Source: CAYVMN01 sp964452575 | GTDB lineage: Bacteria; Desulfobacterota; DSM-4660; Desulfatiglandales; Desulfatiglandaceae | NCBI GenBank assembly: GCA_964452575.1 | Contig: CAYVMN010000094.1 | Span: 1 to 17,524 of the forward strand | Length of the DNA: 17,524 nt | Direction: 5' to 3' | In this document: positions 6,488 to 14,252 of the stretch, piece by piece | How positions within the stretch are numbered: position 1 is the first letter of the stretch | Layout: the number at the start of each line of letters is the position of its first letter | Program-made: the position numbers and the translations under genes | Notes under the pieces: generated by a model | What the model saw: the letters and a program-made list of their open reading frames with translations, nothing else | Told to the model about the DNA's origin: nothing | Databases searched by the model: none

Positions 6488-9211
6488 ATGCGTATACCTC
6501 CTTTTCGGGACTGGAAGATCCGCGCAAAACTCATCGGTGTGACGCTTATCGTGGTCTTGCTTCCTCTCCTTTGTGTTGCATACCTGTCATTAGATCGTTT
6601 TTCCAAGGCCATTATGGCTGCCTCAGACGAAAACCTGGAACACCTGGTCAGGGGCGTCCACACCATGTGTGAAGTCCAACAAGAGATGGTCCTTGATAAG
6701 GTGGCCACGAGCCTGAAGGTGGCACGAGAAGTCATCTACGGCTATGGACCGGAGATAACCATAGAGGGTCTTTCTCTAAGCCGGGATACCCATATTGTGG
6801 ACAAGGTCCATGACCTGGTGGGTGGGACATGCACGATCTTCCAGAGGATTGATGGGGATCGTCTCCTTAGGGTTTCCACCAATATCATAGGAAAGGATGG
6901 AAGGAGGGCCACAGGCACATTCATTCCACCCGAGAGCCCTATTGCACAGTCGATTCTGTCCGGCCGTTCCTATGAAGGGCGCACAATGATGATGGGTGAC
7001 TGGTACGTCAAGCGCTATGAGCCCATCAAGAGAAGGACTGGCATGGTAGTAGGGGCCTTTTCTGTTGGTGTCAAAGAGGAAAGTGGCCATCTCTTTGAGG
7101 ACGAGATAAAAGCCATTAAGGTGGGAGATACCGGCTATGTGTACATAATAGATACCCAAGGCATACTAAGGCTCCATCCAGCTAAGAAGGGGGAAAACAT
7201 CCTTGATTCCAAAGATTCCTCTGGCTTTGAATATATACGCAGCATGATAAAGGATGCCCTGAACCTTGGCGAAGGTCAAATAGGGACCATTCGTTACCCA
7301 TGGATCAATCCGGAGCTAGGGGAAACGAGGCCTCGAGAGAAGATCAGCAAATTTATGTACTTCAGGCCATGGGGCTGGATTATTGTGGCCGGGTCATATG
7401 AGGAGGAGATCTATCATTCCCTGTATGAGACCGAGAGATTCATCTTGGTGATGGTCCTTATGGGCCTCACCTTGGTATTCATACTGACAATAGCCCTCTC
7501 AAAGGTCCTTACTGGGCCATTACAGGAACTTACGGAGATAACCTCCAAGATGGTCAAAGGAGACCTCTCTCAAAGGGTCAGCGTCGACAGGGGGGACGAG
7601 ATCGGGATCCTGGGAAGATCCTTCAACCGGATGATAGCTCAGCTTCAGGACTACACCTCAAACCTTCAGAGAATGGTCGAAGATAGGACCCAGGAACTAA
7701 AGGAATCGAGGGAGAGATATCGAGATCTGTCCCGATTTCTGAACAGCATCCTCAATAGCGCCACAGAGTATGCTATTTTGGCGCTTGATTTTTACGGCAA
7801 GATCATCGAGTTCAATACCGGGGCCGAGAAGCTCTTTGGATGGAAAAGAGAAGAAGTCCTCAACAAGGAAAAGATAGCGATTACTATCACACCCGAGGAC
7901 CGCAAGAGAGGCATTCAAAAGGAGATGTCGAGACGGACCAGAACCCAGGGTGTCTGCGAACTGGAGATGGGGCGGGTAAAGAAAGACGGCACTCGTTTTC
8001 CAGCCCACACAATTGTTACGGCCATCCTGGATCCCTCTGGAAAGACTGCTGGCTTTGTTGAAATAATCCGTGACCTGACCGCGAGGAAGGTCCTTGAGAA
8101 GGAATTGCGAGAAACCAAGGAATTCCTTGAGAATGTCCTGGAGAGTTCTGTTGATGGAATCGTGACCACTGATCTAAAGGGAAAGATCACCTATCTTAAC
8201 CGGGCAATGGCACAGATGCTGGATTACGAGAAGGAGGAACTTCTGGGAATACATATCTCAGTCCTCTACGTCAAGGGGATCCAACAAGCCAGGGATATCA
8301 TGAATTTGCTCCGGGAGGTTGATAGGAGCGAAAACTATGAGATGGAGGCCATTAGAAGAGATCGAACGACCATTTCAATCATGACATCGCTCTTCCTGCT
8401 CAGGGACGAGGATCAGCATGTGATCGGGACCGCAGGCATTTTCAAGGATATTTCGGACCAAAAACGTCTGGAGGCAAAACTCAAGGAGACCCAGGCCCAT
8501 CTGGTAGAGGCCTCCAAGATGAGGGCCCTTGGAGAACTAGTTGCGGGGGTTGCACACGAGTTGAATAACCCCCTTATGGCCTCCCAGACAATTCTTCACG
8601 TGATATTGAAAAACTTGAGCATCTCCGACCCAGAGCGAAAACGCCTGGAACTCATAGGAAAGTGTAACGAGCGGATCCAAAAGATTGTCGAACATCTGAG
8701 GGAGTTTTCCAGAGAGACGCAGCCCAGCTTTGCCCTGATTGATATCAACCGTCCCATAGAGGATGCCCTGATGATCACCGAGCAACAGCTCTTGGACCAC
8801 AATATTTCGGTTGTCAGGAGGCTGACTGAAGACCTGCCAAAGGTCCTGGTGGATTCAAATCAGATGGAACAGGTGTTCCTCAATCTGATCTCCAATGCCA
8901 GGGACGCCATGGATCAGGTGGATGGGACCAAGGAATTGACTATTTTTTCCTACCTTGTTGAGGATGAGGAGCCTGCCTCCATCGCCGTCTCTGTCAGGGA
9001 CACCGGCATTGGGATCCCTCAAAAAGACCTGGATAAGGTCTTTGAGCCTTTCTTCACTACAAAACCCGTGGGAAAGGGAACGGGCTTGGGCCTTTCCCTC
9101 TGCTATAGTATCATAGAGGCGCACGGCGGGAGGCTTGAAATCAGCAGCCAAACTGGTAAGGGGACAGAAGTGAAGGTCTTTCTTCCTATTTCCGAATCTG
9201 GAAAGGAGTAA
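6488..9211 (+). CDS. Membrane sensor histidine kinase, Cache-HAMP-PAS-PAS-HisKA-HATPase
   Basis: A 907-residue hybrid-free sensor kinase. A membrane segment at about 13-34 is followed by a large extracytoplasmic region (about 35-315). This contains a Cache-type module with DGDRLLRVSTN, KDGRRATGT and GDWYVKRYEPI (D171-W-Y), then a second module VGDTGYVYIIDTQG...WGWIIVAGSYEEE typical of single Cache domains; together they fit a Cache_3/Cache_2 fusion. A second membrane segment lies at about 317-341. HAMP, a short coiled coil and two PAS domains (about 415-540 and 545-665) follow, then the H-box GVAHELNNPL with phospho-acceptor H690. The ATPase boxes are QVFLNLISNARDAMD, DTGIGIP, FEPFFTTK and GTGLGLSL. 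Cache modules of this kind usually bind small carboxylates or amino acids. It lies between the GNAT-like gene and a receiver gene, 4 nt apart on the 3' side. Confidence 0.93.
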   Translation: MRIPPFRDWKIRAKLIGVTLIVVLLPLLCVAYLSLDRFSKAIMAASDENLEHLVRGVHTMCEVQQEMVLDKVATSLKVAREVIYGYGPEITIEGLSLSRDTHIVDKVHDLVGGTCTIFQRIDGDRLLRVSTNIIGKDGRRATGTFIPPESPIAQSILSGRSYEGRTMMMGDWYVKRYEPIKRRTGMVVGAFSVGVKEESGHLFEDEIKAIKVGDTGYVYIIDTQGILRLHPAKKGENILDSKDSSGFEYIRSMIKDALNLGEGQIGTIRYPWINPELGETRPREKISKFMYFRPWGWIIVAGSYEEEIYHSLYETERFILVMVLMGLTLVFILTIALSKVLTGPLQELTEITSKMVKGDLSQRVSVDRGDEIGILGRSFNRMIAQLQDYTSNLQRMVEDRTQELKESRERYRDLSRFLNSILNSATEYAILALDFYGKIIEFNTGAEKLFGWKREEVLNKEKIAITITPEDRKRGIQKEMSRRTRTQGVCELEMGRVKKDGTRFPAHTIVTAILDPSGKTAGFVEIIRDLTARKVLEKELRETKEFLENVLESSVDGIVTTDLKGKITYLNRAMAQMLDYEKEELLGIHISVLYVKGIQQARDIMNLLREVDRSENYEMEAIRRDRTTISIMTSLFLLRDEDQHVIGTAGIFKDISDQKRLEAKLKETQAHLVEASKMRALGELVAGVAHELNNPLMASQTILHVILKNLSISDPERKRLELIGKCNERIQKIVEHLREFSRETQPSFALIDINRPIEDALMITEQQLLDHNISVVRRLTEDLPKVLVDSNQMEQVFLNLISNARDAMDQVDGTKELTIFSYLVEDEEPASIAVSVRDTGIGIPQKDLDKVFEPFFTTKPVGKGTGLGLSLCYSIIEAHGGRLEISSQTGKGTEVKVFLPISESGKE

Positions 9212-9215
9212 CTAG

Positions 9216-9581
9216 ATGGGAAAACGTATCCTAGTTGTGGACGACGATGAGCTGGTGCTTATGGCCCTTCGAGAACTTCTCACTCCTGAAGGCTATGAGG
9301 TCCATACCGCCTCCGGTGGCTCCGAGGCGCTTGAGAGGCTCGAGAAGTATGGGTATGATCTCTTGGTGCTGGATATTATCATGCCGGAGATGGATGGTTT
9401 TCAACTCTGCAAGAGGATCCGGGAAAAGGAGAACTACAAAGAAAAACCTATAGTGTTCTTGACTGCCAAGAGCCGGGAGGAGGACAGGGCAAAAGGGATC
9501 GAGGCGGGGGCCAACCTTTTTCTATCCAAACCCATCTCACCCGAAAAACTGCTCAATATCGTCCTCGATGCCATTAAATGA
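9216..9581 (+). CDS. Receiver-only response regulator (partner of the upstream kinase)
   Basis: A 121-residue CheY-like single receiver domain with no output domain. Visible are the acidic pocket VVDDDE (residues 7-12), phospho-acceptor D53 in LLVLDIIMPEMDGF, the switch threonine in VFLTAKS and the conserved lysine in LFLSKPI. The ribosome binding site AAAGGAG sits directly at the end of the kinase gene, with 4 nt between the two genes, so the pair is translationally linked. With no DNA-binding domain it must signal through protein contact or pass phosphate on in a relay. It ends 10 bp from the convergent BioD-like gene, with no terminator visible in the gap. Confidence 0.93.
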   Translation: MGKRILVVDDDELVLMALRELLTPEGYEVHTASGGSEALERLEKYGYDLLVLDIIMPEMDGFQLCKRIREKENYKEKPIVFLTAKSREEDRAKGIEAGANLFLSKPISPEKLLNIVLDAIK

Positions 9582-9591
9582 GATAAGGCGT

Positions 9592-10704
9592 CTAAGATGG
9601 TCGATTTCTCTTGAATGCCTCCAGGTCTGGTATCTTAGGTTGAAGACCTAAGGACCCGATTAGTATCTCAAGGGCTCCGTCCTCATTCATCAACTCCGTA
9701 AAACGAAGCACCTTGGCCTCATCATCGGGAGTGAGGCCGGGGGCAGGTTGTTCCAGGCGCTTTAGGGCCGCAAATGTGTCCTCTCTCGTTAGGATAAGGG
9801 GGACATGGGCCTTTCTTATGGCCTCCAGGACCTGAGGAGCCGGCCTCCGCCCCCCTGTCAGGAGCACTCCCGCAATTGGCCTGGGAAAGCTGTCTTCCTG
9901 AACCCCGCCTTCAAGGGATGCGGGCTCCAAAAAAATGATCTTGTTATAGACCCTCCTGAGAAGCACAAGTCCACCCTTAAGATCCTGAGATCCCACAGTC
10001 ATGCCACCCACGGATCGATTAAGGTCTTCCTCACCCCAAAGGAAGTCTCCGTCCACGAGATCCCTTATCGCACCGAGCGTCCGATAGGAAAGGAAAGGGT
10101 CTTCCGGGATTACGCTCATGAAGGGGATCCCTTTACTGACAAGTAAAGGAATCATTTGCCCTTTGATCATTCCAAGCCTTTCGGTTGGGACCCGGTTTAG
10201 GACTACCCCCTTCAACCTATCTTTGATCAGGGAACCCACAGACAGGATCGAATATATGGATGCCTGGGTCGACCCATATCGATCAACAAGGACAAAATCC
10301 GCCTCTAAGTCGAGCTCAAGGTGGATATCCGATACTCCCCAGCGGGGATCATCAAAGAAGATATGCCTTGACCCCATGATAAGGAGGATATCCTTCCCCG
10401 TTGAGATCTCCTTTACAAGGGACCTGATCTCCCCTATCATCTCGTCTCTATCCTTCTCCCCCCATGCCTCCTCTGGCCTCGGAAATGGACAGAGCCGGTC
10501 AAGCGGTTCGGAAAGCCTAAGTACCCTTTTGAATAGCAGGGCATCCTGGTCGGTCCACAGCCCTTGGATATAGATCGGACGGCTTCCCAATGGCTTTATG
10601 AACCCGACTGAGAGACCCTTTTCTGCAAGCCAGCGGGCCATTGTCCACGTCAAAAGGCTGTGGCCTGCCTGATCTCCGGTAGTACCGATGAAGATAAAAG
10701 ACAT
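9592..10704 (-). CDS. Orphan phosphotransacetylase N-terminal-like protein (BioD-like AAA + DRTGG)
   Basis: A 370-residue protein. Residues 1-230 look like the BioD-type ATPase fold (AAA_26): FIFIGTTGDQAGHSLLTWTM, FIKPLG, DFVLVDRYGS, and LIKDRLKGVVLNRVP. A DRTGG-like domain follows (about 265-340: IAGVLLTGGRRPAPQVLEAI, then VPLILTREDTFAAL). This is the layout of the regulatory N-terminal half of long-type Pta, but the catalytic PTA_PTB domain is absent. The phosphate-binding loop lacks the lysine of a true Walker A motif (GHS in place of GKT, H15). E. coli Pta is also degenerate there, so binding without hydrolysis is likely. The start at 10704 has only a weak G-rich ribosome binding site. 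Function is unknown. A role as metabolite sensor or regulator in acetyl-CoA/acetyl-phosphate metabolism is inferred from domain ancestry and location. Confidence 0.8.
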   Translation of the reverse strand: MSFIFIGTTGDQAGHSLLTWTMARWLAEKGLSVGFIKPLGSRPIYIQGLWTDQDALLFKRVLRLSEPLDRLCPFPRPEEAWGEKDRDEMIGEIRSLVKEISTGKDILLIMGSRHIFFDDPRWGVSDIHLELDLEADFVLVDRYGSTQASIYSILSVGSLIKDRLKGVVLNRVPTERLGMIKGQMIPLLVSKGIPFMSVIPEDPFLSYRTLGAIRDLVDGDFLWGEEDLNRSVGGMTVGSQDLKGGLVLLRRVYNKIIFLEPASLEGGVQEDSFPRPIAGVLLTGGRRPAPQVLEAIRKAHVPLILTREDTFAALKRLEQPAPGLTPDDEAKVLRFTELMNEDGALEILIGSLGLQPKIPDLEAFKRNRPS

Positions 10705-10744
10705 GCGATGAGAAAGCCCCCCAAACGGCCTTTTATTGCCTGTA

Positions 10745-10970
10745 GCCGTTCACAGGTTCACAGGTTCATGAAGGTTGCTTCTCGTTCTCACGCGCCTCTT
10801 TTTGCAACACATGACTATGCCAGAAGCGCCGATTTAATCAAATCCCAACCTGAAACCTGGCTTTTCTTTCCCACCGATCTGGGAAAACCAACATTTGTCC
10901 CATGAACTTTAGGTTGCTGAGCTAATTTGTCTCTAACCGTGAACCTCTGAACCCGGGACCTGTGAACGCC
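10745..10970. repeat. Repeat-type element with GTTCACAGG inverted arms
   Basis: The left arm (10745-10768) is built from GTTCAC-AG units in direct repetition. The right arm (10936-10970), read on the other strand, gives GGCGTTCACAGG followed by GGGTTCAGAGGTTCACGG. The arms are therefore inverted copies of the same 7-9 bp unit about 200 bp apart, resembling a small non-autonomous element or a REP-like intergenic repeat. No transposase or clear target-site duplication is visible. GGTTCAC-type repeats are, as far as I recall, common between genes in deltaproteobacteria. Confidence 0.5.
10867..10886. repeat. Perfect 7-bp hairpin TTTCCCA / TGGGAAA
   Basis: TTTCCCA at 10867-10873 and TGGGAAA at 10880-10886 flank a 6-nt loop, in the middle of the repeat element. 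Short T- and A-runs lie on both sides, so it could act as a weak bidirectional terminator for the regulator operon, or be part of the repeat's secondary structure. The 7-bp stem with only three or four G-C pairs makes strong termination unlikely. Confidence 0.35.
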
Positions 10971-11063
10971 TACCATTGCCTTTTGTTGGAGCATTATAGA
11001 GGCAGTGTCTCCAAACATCAAAGAAAATCTTAGGCAATTAAAGGTCTTATAAGGAGCCAAAAA

Positions 11064-11420
11064 CTACTTTTGAAGGACCTGCCGGACCTCTGCAATAAGT
11101 TCATCAGGGGTAAAGGGCTTGGGAATAAAGGTGGTGGCCCCCATCTTCGTGGCCTCTTCAATCGTCTCGGGGGTTGGATACCCGCTCATGGCTATAATAG
11201 GCATCCGGGGCCGTCTCTTATTGACTTCTCCTATGAGATGAATCCCATTTCGGTCGGGCATCTTTATATCTGCCAGCAGGAGGGCAAAATCCTCCTTCTC
11301 GATTGCCTCCAGGGCCTTATCTGCACTTGTGACAAGTAAGACCTCAAAGCCCTCGTCCTCAAGCACCACCTGGCAGCTATCAAGGACAATATCCTCATCA
11401 TCTACAACGAGTATCCTCAT
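11064..11420 (-). CDS. Receiver-only response regulator, third gene of the operon
   Basis: A 118-residue CheY-like receiver with no output domain. The acidic pocket is VVDDED (residues 5-10), the acceptor is D51 in ALLLADIKMPDRNG, the switch position is a serine (IIAMSGYP) and the lysine is in FIPKPFTPDEL. The start at 11420 is chosen because its ATG overlaps the kinase stop as ATGA (11417-11420), a classic translational coupling, and the protein then begins at MRILVVDDE. Longer frames starting at 11453 would overlap the kinase needlessly. The nearest partner is the upstream kinase. It must act by protein contact or phosphotransfer. Confidence 0.92.
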   Translation of the reverse strand: MRILVVDDEDIVLDSCQVVLEDEGFEVLLVTSADKALEAIEKEDFALLLADIKMPDRNGIHLIGEVNKRRPRMPIIAMSGYPTPETIEEATKMGATTFIPKPFTPDELIAEVRQVLQK

Positions 11421-13390
11421 GCCTCTACGGCCTGCTTCTCTATGGGTAACCATATGAAAAACCTTGTCCCTTTGCCGACCTCGCTTTGAACCCTTATGGT
11501 CCCGCCGTGTCTCTGTACAATCCCATAGGAGACTGAGAGACCCAACCCGGTACCTTCACCTACCGCTTTTGTAGTGAAAAATGGATCAAAAAGCTTGTCG
11601 AGGTTATCCGGTGGTATACCACTGCCAGTATCAGCAATGATAATTTCGACACCCTTTTGACCAGTATTACTCACAGACAGGCCGGTAGCTGTATATATAT
11701 TGATACTATCACCTGGCCCGGTAGCATCAAGGGCGTTAATGATCATGTTTAACAACACGCCCTGAAACTGGCTGCGATCAATGGTAAGGACAGGCAGATT
11801 TTCGCCGGGATTGAATTTCAGACGCACACCTTTTATCAATGCCTGATTTTGTATCAATGAGACTGTGGAATTGATAAGCTTGTTTATCTCCGTTGGTTCG
11901 GCATCAAGCTTTGTCTGTCTGGAAAAGTCCAGGAGACCCTTCACAATCTTCCTGACCCGTTCAGTGGACTGTACTATCTTTTCAAGATCAGACCGGATAT
12001 CATCTCCTATATCCTTACGCCGCAACAACATATGGGTGTATGTCAGTACCCCGGTCAGAGGGTTATTGATCTCGTGGGCTACCCCGGCCGCAAGTCGTCC
12101 AATGCCGGCCTGTTTTTCGGACTGCACGAGCTGCTGCTGTGCCGCCCGTCTCCTGCGTCCCATGGCCGCGACCATATCCCTGAAGGTATTTTGCAGTACC
12201 CCTAATTCGTCCTTGGATGCAGGCCCAATCTCTGGCGACAAACTGCCCTCGGAGACCTGCTGGCTTGCCTTTACCAGTCGCTGAACCGGGTCCAAGATCT
12301 TTTTTGCCAGGATATATCCGAGCCCTAATGCCAGTGCAATACCGGCTACAGATAGGAGTATAAAAACCGAAAGGGCCTTTTTCCGGATCTCAGAATACTT
12401 CTCTTCCAGCACGCCAACATAAAGCATTCCCACCCGCTTGCCAAAGATATCCTCTATGGGTTCGTAGGCCGTAATGTACCAGTCACTTACGACAAATGCA
12501 CGTTTTGTCCACCTCTCCCCTTTTGAAAGGACCTGTTCTTGAACCTTTCTCGACGCCCGGGTTCCAATGGCTCGCTTCCCGTCTTTTGTAAGGACGTTTG
12601 TCGAGATACGGACATCATCAAGAAAGATAGTTGCCGTCCCGATACTTCGGCCCTTGTATGTCTCGTGCTGAAACACAGCGCCCCTAACGGTATCAACTAT
12701 CGTTTGGCTCCGGTTGAGAAGGATTCCTCCATAGATAACGCCGAGTAGTTCGCCTCCTTCAAACACCGGTACTGCAGCTGCAAGTGCCATTCCTGACGCT
12801 TCCTCCTTCTCGCCTCGGGGGGCTGCCATGGGTGTGGGAAGCAATGGGATTCTGGCTCTCTCCGCAAGTTCGGGGTTTTCACTAAAGAGAAACTCCTGGC
12901 TCAGGATAACAGTCCCTGAAACGGCAACCTTCCGTTTTAGCGCCAGGTTCACGATGGGGTTGACAGCACGAACCGTTTCCTCTGGTCCAGGATTAGCACC
13001 GAGGCGGCATAGCATCAGACCTCTGCTAGTAACGATGCCGGCAAGATCCAGGCTGGCACTCTCGGCCAGGCGCCTCAGGCGTCCTATAAGTTCCGCGACA
13101 TCCTTCCTCTCAGCGGCTAACTTAAGGCCTGGCCCTAGGGATGTAGTCTTGAGTGCAACTTCTATGGTGTTGATACGGGCAAGGTATATCTCGCGTGCTG
13201 CATTCAGGTCCAGGCTGACACGGTTTCTTGCCTCGCTCAGGATCGCCTTGTAGAGGAGCTGGCCGCCGATGAAGAGAGAAACTCCCCCTGCCAGGAAGGA
13301 GACCCCCAAGAGACTTGCTATCAGTTTGGACCTTATTGAGTAAAACACCTGAGTCCCTTCATGCCAATTCTTCTCACCATATCTCTGCAC
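11417..13390 (-). CDS. Membrane sensor histidine kinase, Cache-HAMP-HisKA-HATPase
   Basis: A 657-residue sensor kinase without PAS domains. Membrane segments lie at about 21-46 and 337-362, enclosing a double-Cache-like region. Its distal module carries LDDVRISTNV, KDGKRAIGT and SDWYITAYEPI (D303-W-Y), clearly related to the proximal Cache module of the kinase at 6488-9211. HAMP follows, then GVAHEINNPL with acceptor H439, and ATPase boxes GVLLNMIINALDAT, DTGSGIP, FDPFFTTK and GTGLGLSV. The start is uncertain. GTG at 13390 has GAGGAG only about 2 nt away, while GTG at 13348 has AAGGGA at 5 nt. Either start leaves the first membrane segment intact. It overlaps the preceding regulator by 17 bp and the following one by 4 bp. 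Confidence 0.92.
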   Translation of the reverse strand: MQRYGEKNWHEGTQVFYSIRSKLIASLLGVSFLAGGVSLFIGGQLLYKAILSEARNRVSLDLNAAREIYLARINTIEVALKTTSLGPGLKLAAERKDVAELIGRLRRLAESASLDLAGIVTSRGLMLCRLGANPGPEETVRAVNPIVNLALKRKVAVSGTVILSQEFLFSENPELAERARIPLLPTPMAAPRGEKEEASGMALAAAVPVFEGGELLGVIYGGILLNRSQTIVDTVRGAVFQHETYKGRSIGTATIFLDDVRISTNVLTKDGKRAIGTRASRKVQEQVLSKGERWTKRAFVVSDWYITAYEPIEDIFGKRVGMLYVGVLEEKYSEIRKKALSVFILLSVAGIALALGLGYILAKKILDPVQRLVKASQQVSEGSLSPEIGPASKDELGVLQNTFRDMVAAMGRRRRAAQQQLVQSEKQAGIGRLAAGVAHEINNPLTGVLTYTHMLLRRKDIGDDIRSDLEKIVQSTERVRKIVKGLLDFSRQTKLDAEPTEINKLINSTVSLIQNQALIKGVRLKFNPGENLPVLTIDRSQFQGVLLNMIINALDATGPGDSINIYTATGLSVSNTGQKGVEIIIADTGSGIPPDNLDKLFDPFFTTKAVGEGTGLGLSVSYGIVQRHGGTIRVQSEVGKGTRFFIWLPIEKQAVEA

Positions 13391-14000
13391 TTCTCCTCAA
13401 ATCAAGCCAGCGTCTCTGGGATCGCGTAAGAGACCCGATCTGCCCCTCGATCCACTCGATATCCCCCGTCAGGAGGGCAAGTTTCTCAGGGCCTGTTAGA
13501 TCATATTCATCCAAGGCGTCCGCGGCCTCTTCGAGAAGTCTCGTAAGGAATTCCCCATCAGATGCCACTCGTTCTAGGACCCTGATCATCTCCTCGTGAT
13601 GAACAAGGGCCTGAACGTCAGGCGGTTTTGCGGCCGCTGTTTCAACTGCAGAAGAAATTGCCTTTACAAGCTGATGCGGGGTGAATGGCTTTTCTATATA
13701 ATCCGATGCACCAAGCTTCATGGCCTGTACTGAAGAACGGATGGAGGCATACCCCGTGATCATGACAACAGGAAGAGAAGGTTTGGCCCTCTTAACATCC
13801 CTCAGGACCTTCATGCCTCCAATATCCGGCATACGTATGTCGGTTAGTACAATGTCATATTGTCCTTCAATAGCCAGGTCGCGGCCATCCCGTCCGCTCA
13901 ATGAGGTATCTATTTCGTACCCCTCATCGATCAAAATCTTAGTGACACTATCCAAGACAATCTGTTCATCATCAATGACCAAAGCTCTCTTCTTTATCAT
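13374..14000 (-). CDS. Response regulator with a novel helical C-terminal extension
   Basis: A 208-residue protein. A receiver domain occupies about residues 4-120 with VIDDEQ, acceptor D54 in IVLTDIRMPDIGGM, switch threonine in VVMITGYAS and lysine in YIEKPFTP. About 85 further residues follow with no DNA-binding, AAA+ or enzymatic signature; they look helical and end in a conserved-looking block (EKLALLTGDIEWIEGQIG, then RRWLDLRRSAEIW). The pattern FL..LL.....AL.EYDLT..EK.AL..GD loosely recalls small helical LigA-subunit-like domains, at low confidence. The start at 14000 has a GGAGGG ribosome binding site; a TTG at 14039 is less likely. First gene of the sigma-54 transcript, overlapping the kinase by 17 bp. 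Confidence 0.9.
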   Translation of the reverse strand: MIKKRALVIDDEQIVLDSVTKILIDEGYEIDTSLSGRDGRDLAIEGQYDIVLTDIRMPDIGGMKVLRDVKRAKPSLPVVMITGYASIRSSVQAMKLGASDYIEKPFTPHQLVKAISSAVETAAAKPPDVQALVHHEEMIRVLERVASDGEFLTRLLEEAADALDEYDLTGPEKLALLTGDIEWIEGQIGSLTRSQRRWLDLRRSAEIW

Positions 14001-14136
14001 CACTTCCCTCCTTCCAAATGACCACAAACAGCTTTTCAATGGGCCTTTAGGTATTCATCTCACCCCCTCCCGGTTTCCCGCCATGCACGGAGTGCCGTAG
14101 GGGTAGAAATCCTGGGGGCTCTTGCCTTTGGAAATG

Positions 14137-14152
14137 AGCAATTGTTGTGCCA
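14137..14152 (-). promoter_or_regulatory. Sigma-54 (-24/-12) promoter for the regulator-kinase-regulator operon
   Basis: On the minus strand the sequence TGGCACAACAATTGCT has a perfect TGGCAC and TTGCT with exact GG-N10-GC spacing. Transcription would begin near 14126, leaving a 5' UTR of about 125 nt before the start at 14000. An IHF-consensus site (14177-14189) and a palindrome (14253-14270) lie upstream in the order expected for an activator-looped promoter. Confidence 0.85.
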
Positions 14153-14176
14153 TGCAGGGCTTTTTTTTAACTCGTC

Positions 14177-14189
14177 CAACTACTTGATT
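14177..14189 (-). promoter_or_regulatory. IHF-consensus binding site
   Basis: The minus-strand sequence AATCAAGTAGTTG matches the IHF consensus WATCAANNNNTTR at every informative position, and an AT-rich run (14184-14204) lies next to it. It sits between the sigma-54 promoter and the palindrome at 14253-14270, where IHF bending would bring an activator onto the polymerase. Deltaproteobacteria encode IHF/HU proteins, but their exact consensus is assumed, not shown here. Confidence 0.55.
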
Positions 14190-14252
14190 TAAAATAATAT
14201 TCAAGGATTATAGGGTGCAGGGAAGGAAATAGGCGCCGTCCGATTGTCGGCA

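Larger units (their letters stand above)
10705..11063. other. Intergenic region with repeat element, no gene
   Basis: This gap between the BioD-like gene and the regulator gene (both on the minus strand) contains no credible coding sequence. An 81-codon minus-strand frame (10815-11060) has no ribosome binding site, and its peptide looks like translated repeat. The gap holds a repeat with inverted arms (10745-10970) and a 7-bp hairpin (10867-10886). No sigma-54 or good sigma-70 promoter for the BioD-like gene was found. Confidence 0.6.

Noticed and set aside
10745..10770. Short tandem GTTCACAG units as a CRISPR array
   Set aside because: Units are 8-9 bp in direct contact without spacers, and no cas genes are present.
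10799..10823. Minus-strand TGGCAT...TTGC resembling a sigma-54 promoter for the BioD-like gene
   Set aside because: There are 14 bp between GG and GC where 10 are required, so it cannot be a functional -24/-12 element.
10815..11060. 81-codon minus-strand frame in the intergenic repeat
   Set aside because: It has no ribosome binding site, runs through the repeat arm, and its peptide has no domain-like features.
14147..14168. GCC-ATGCAG-GGC followed by eight T's, looking like a plus-strand terminator
   Set aside because: The stem is only 3 bp, no plus-strand gene ends nearby, and the same bases form the -24 box of a better supported minus-strand promoter.
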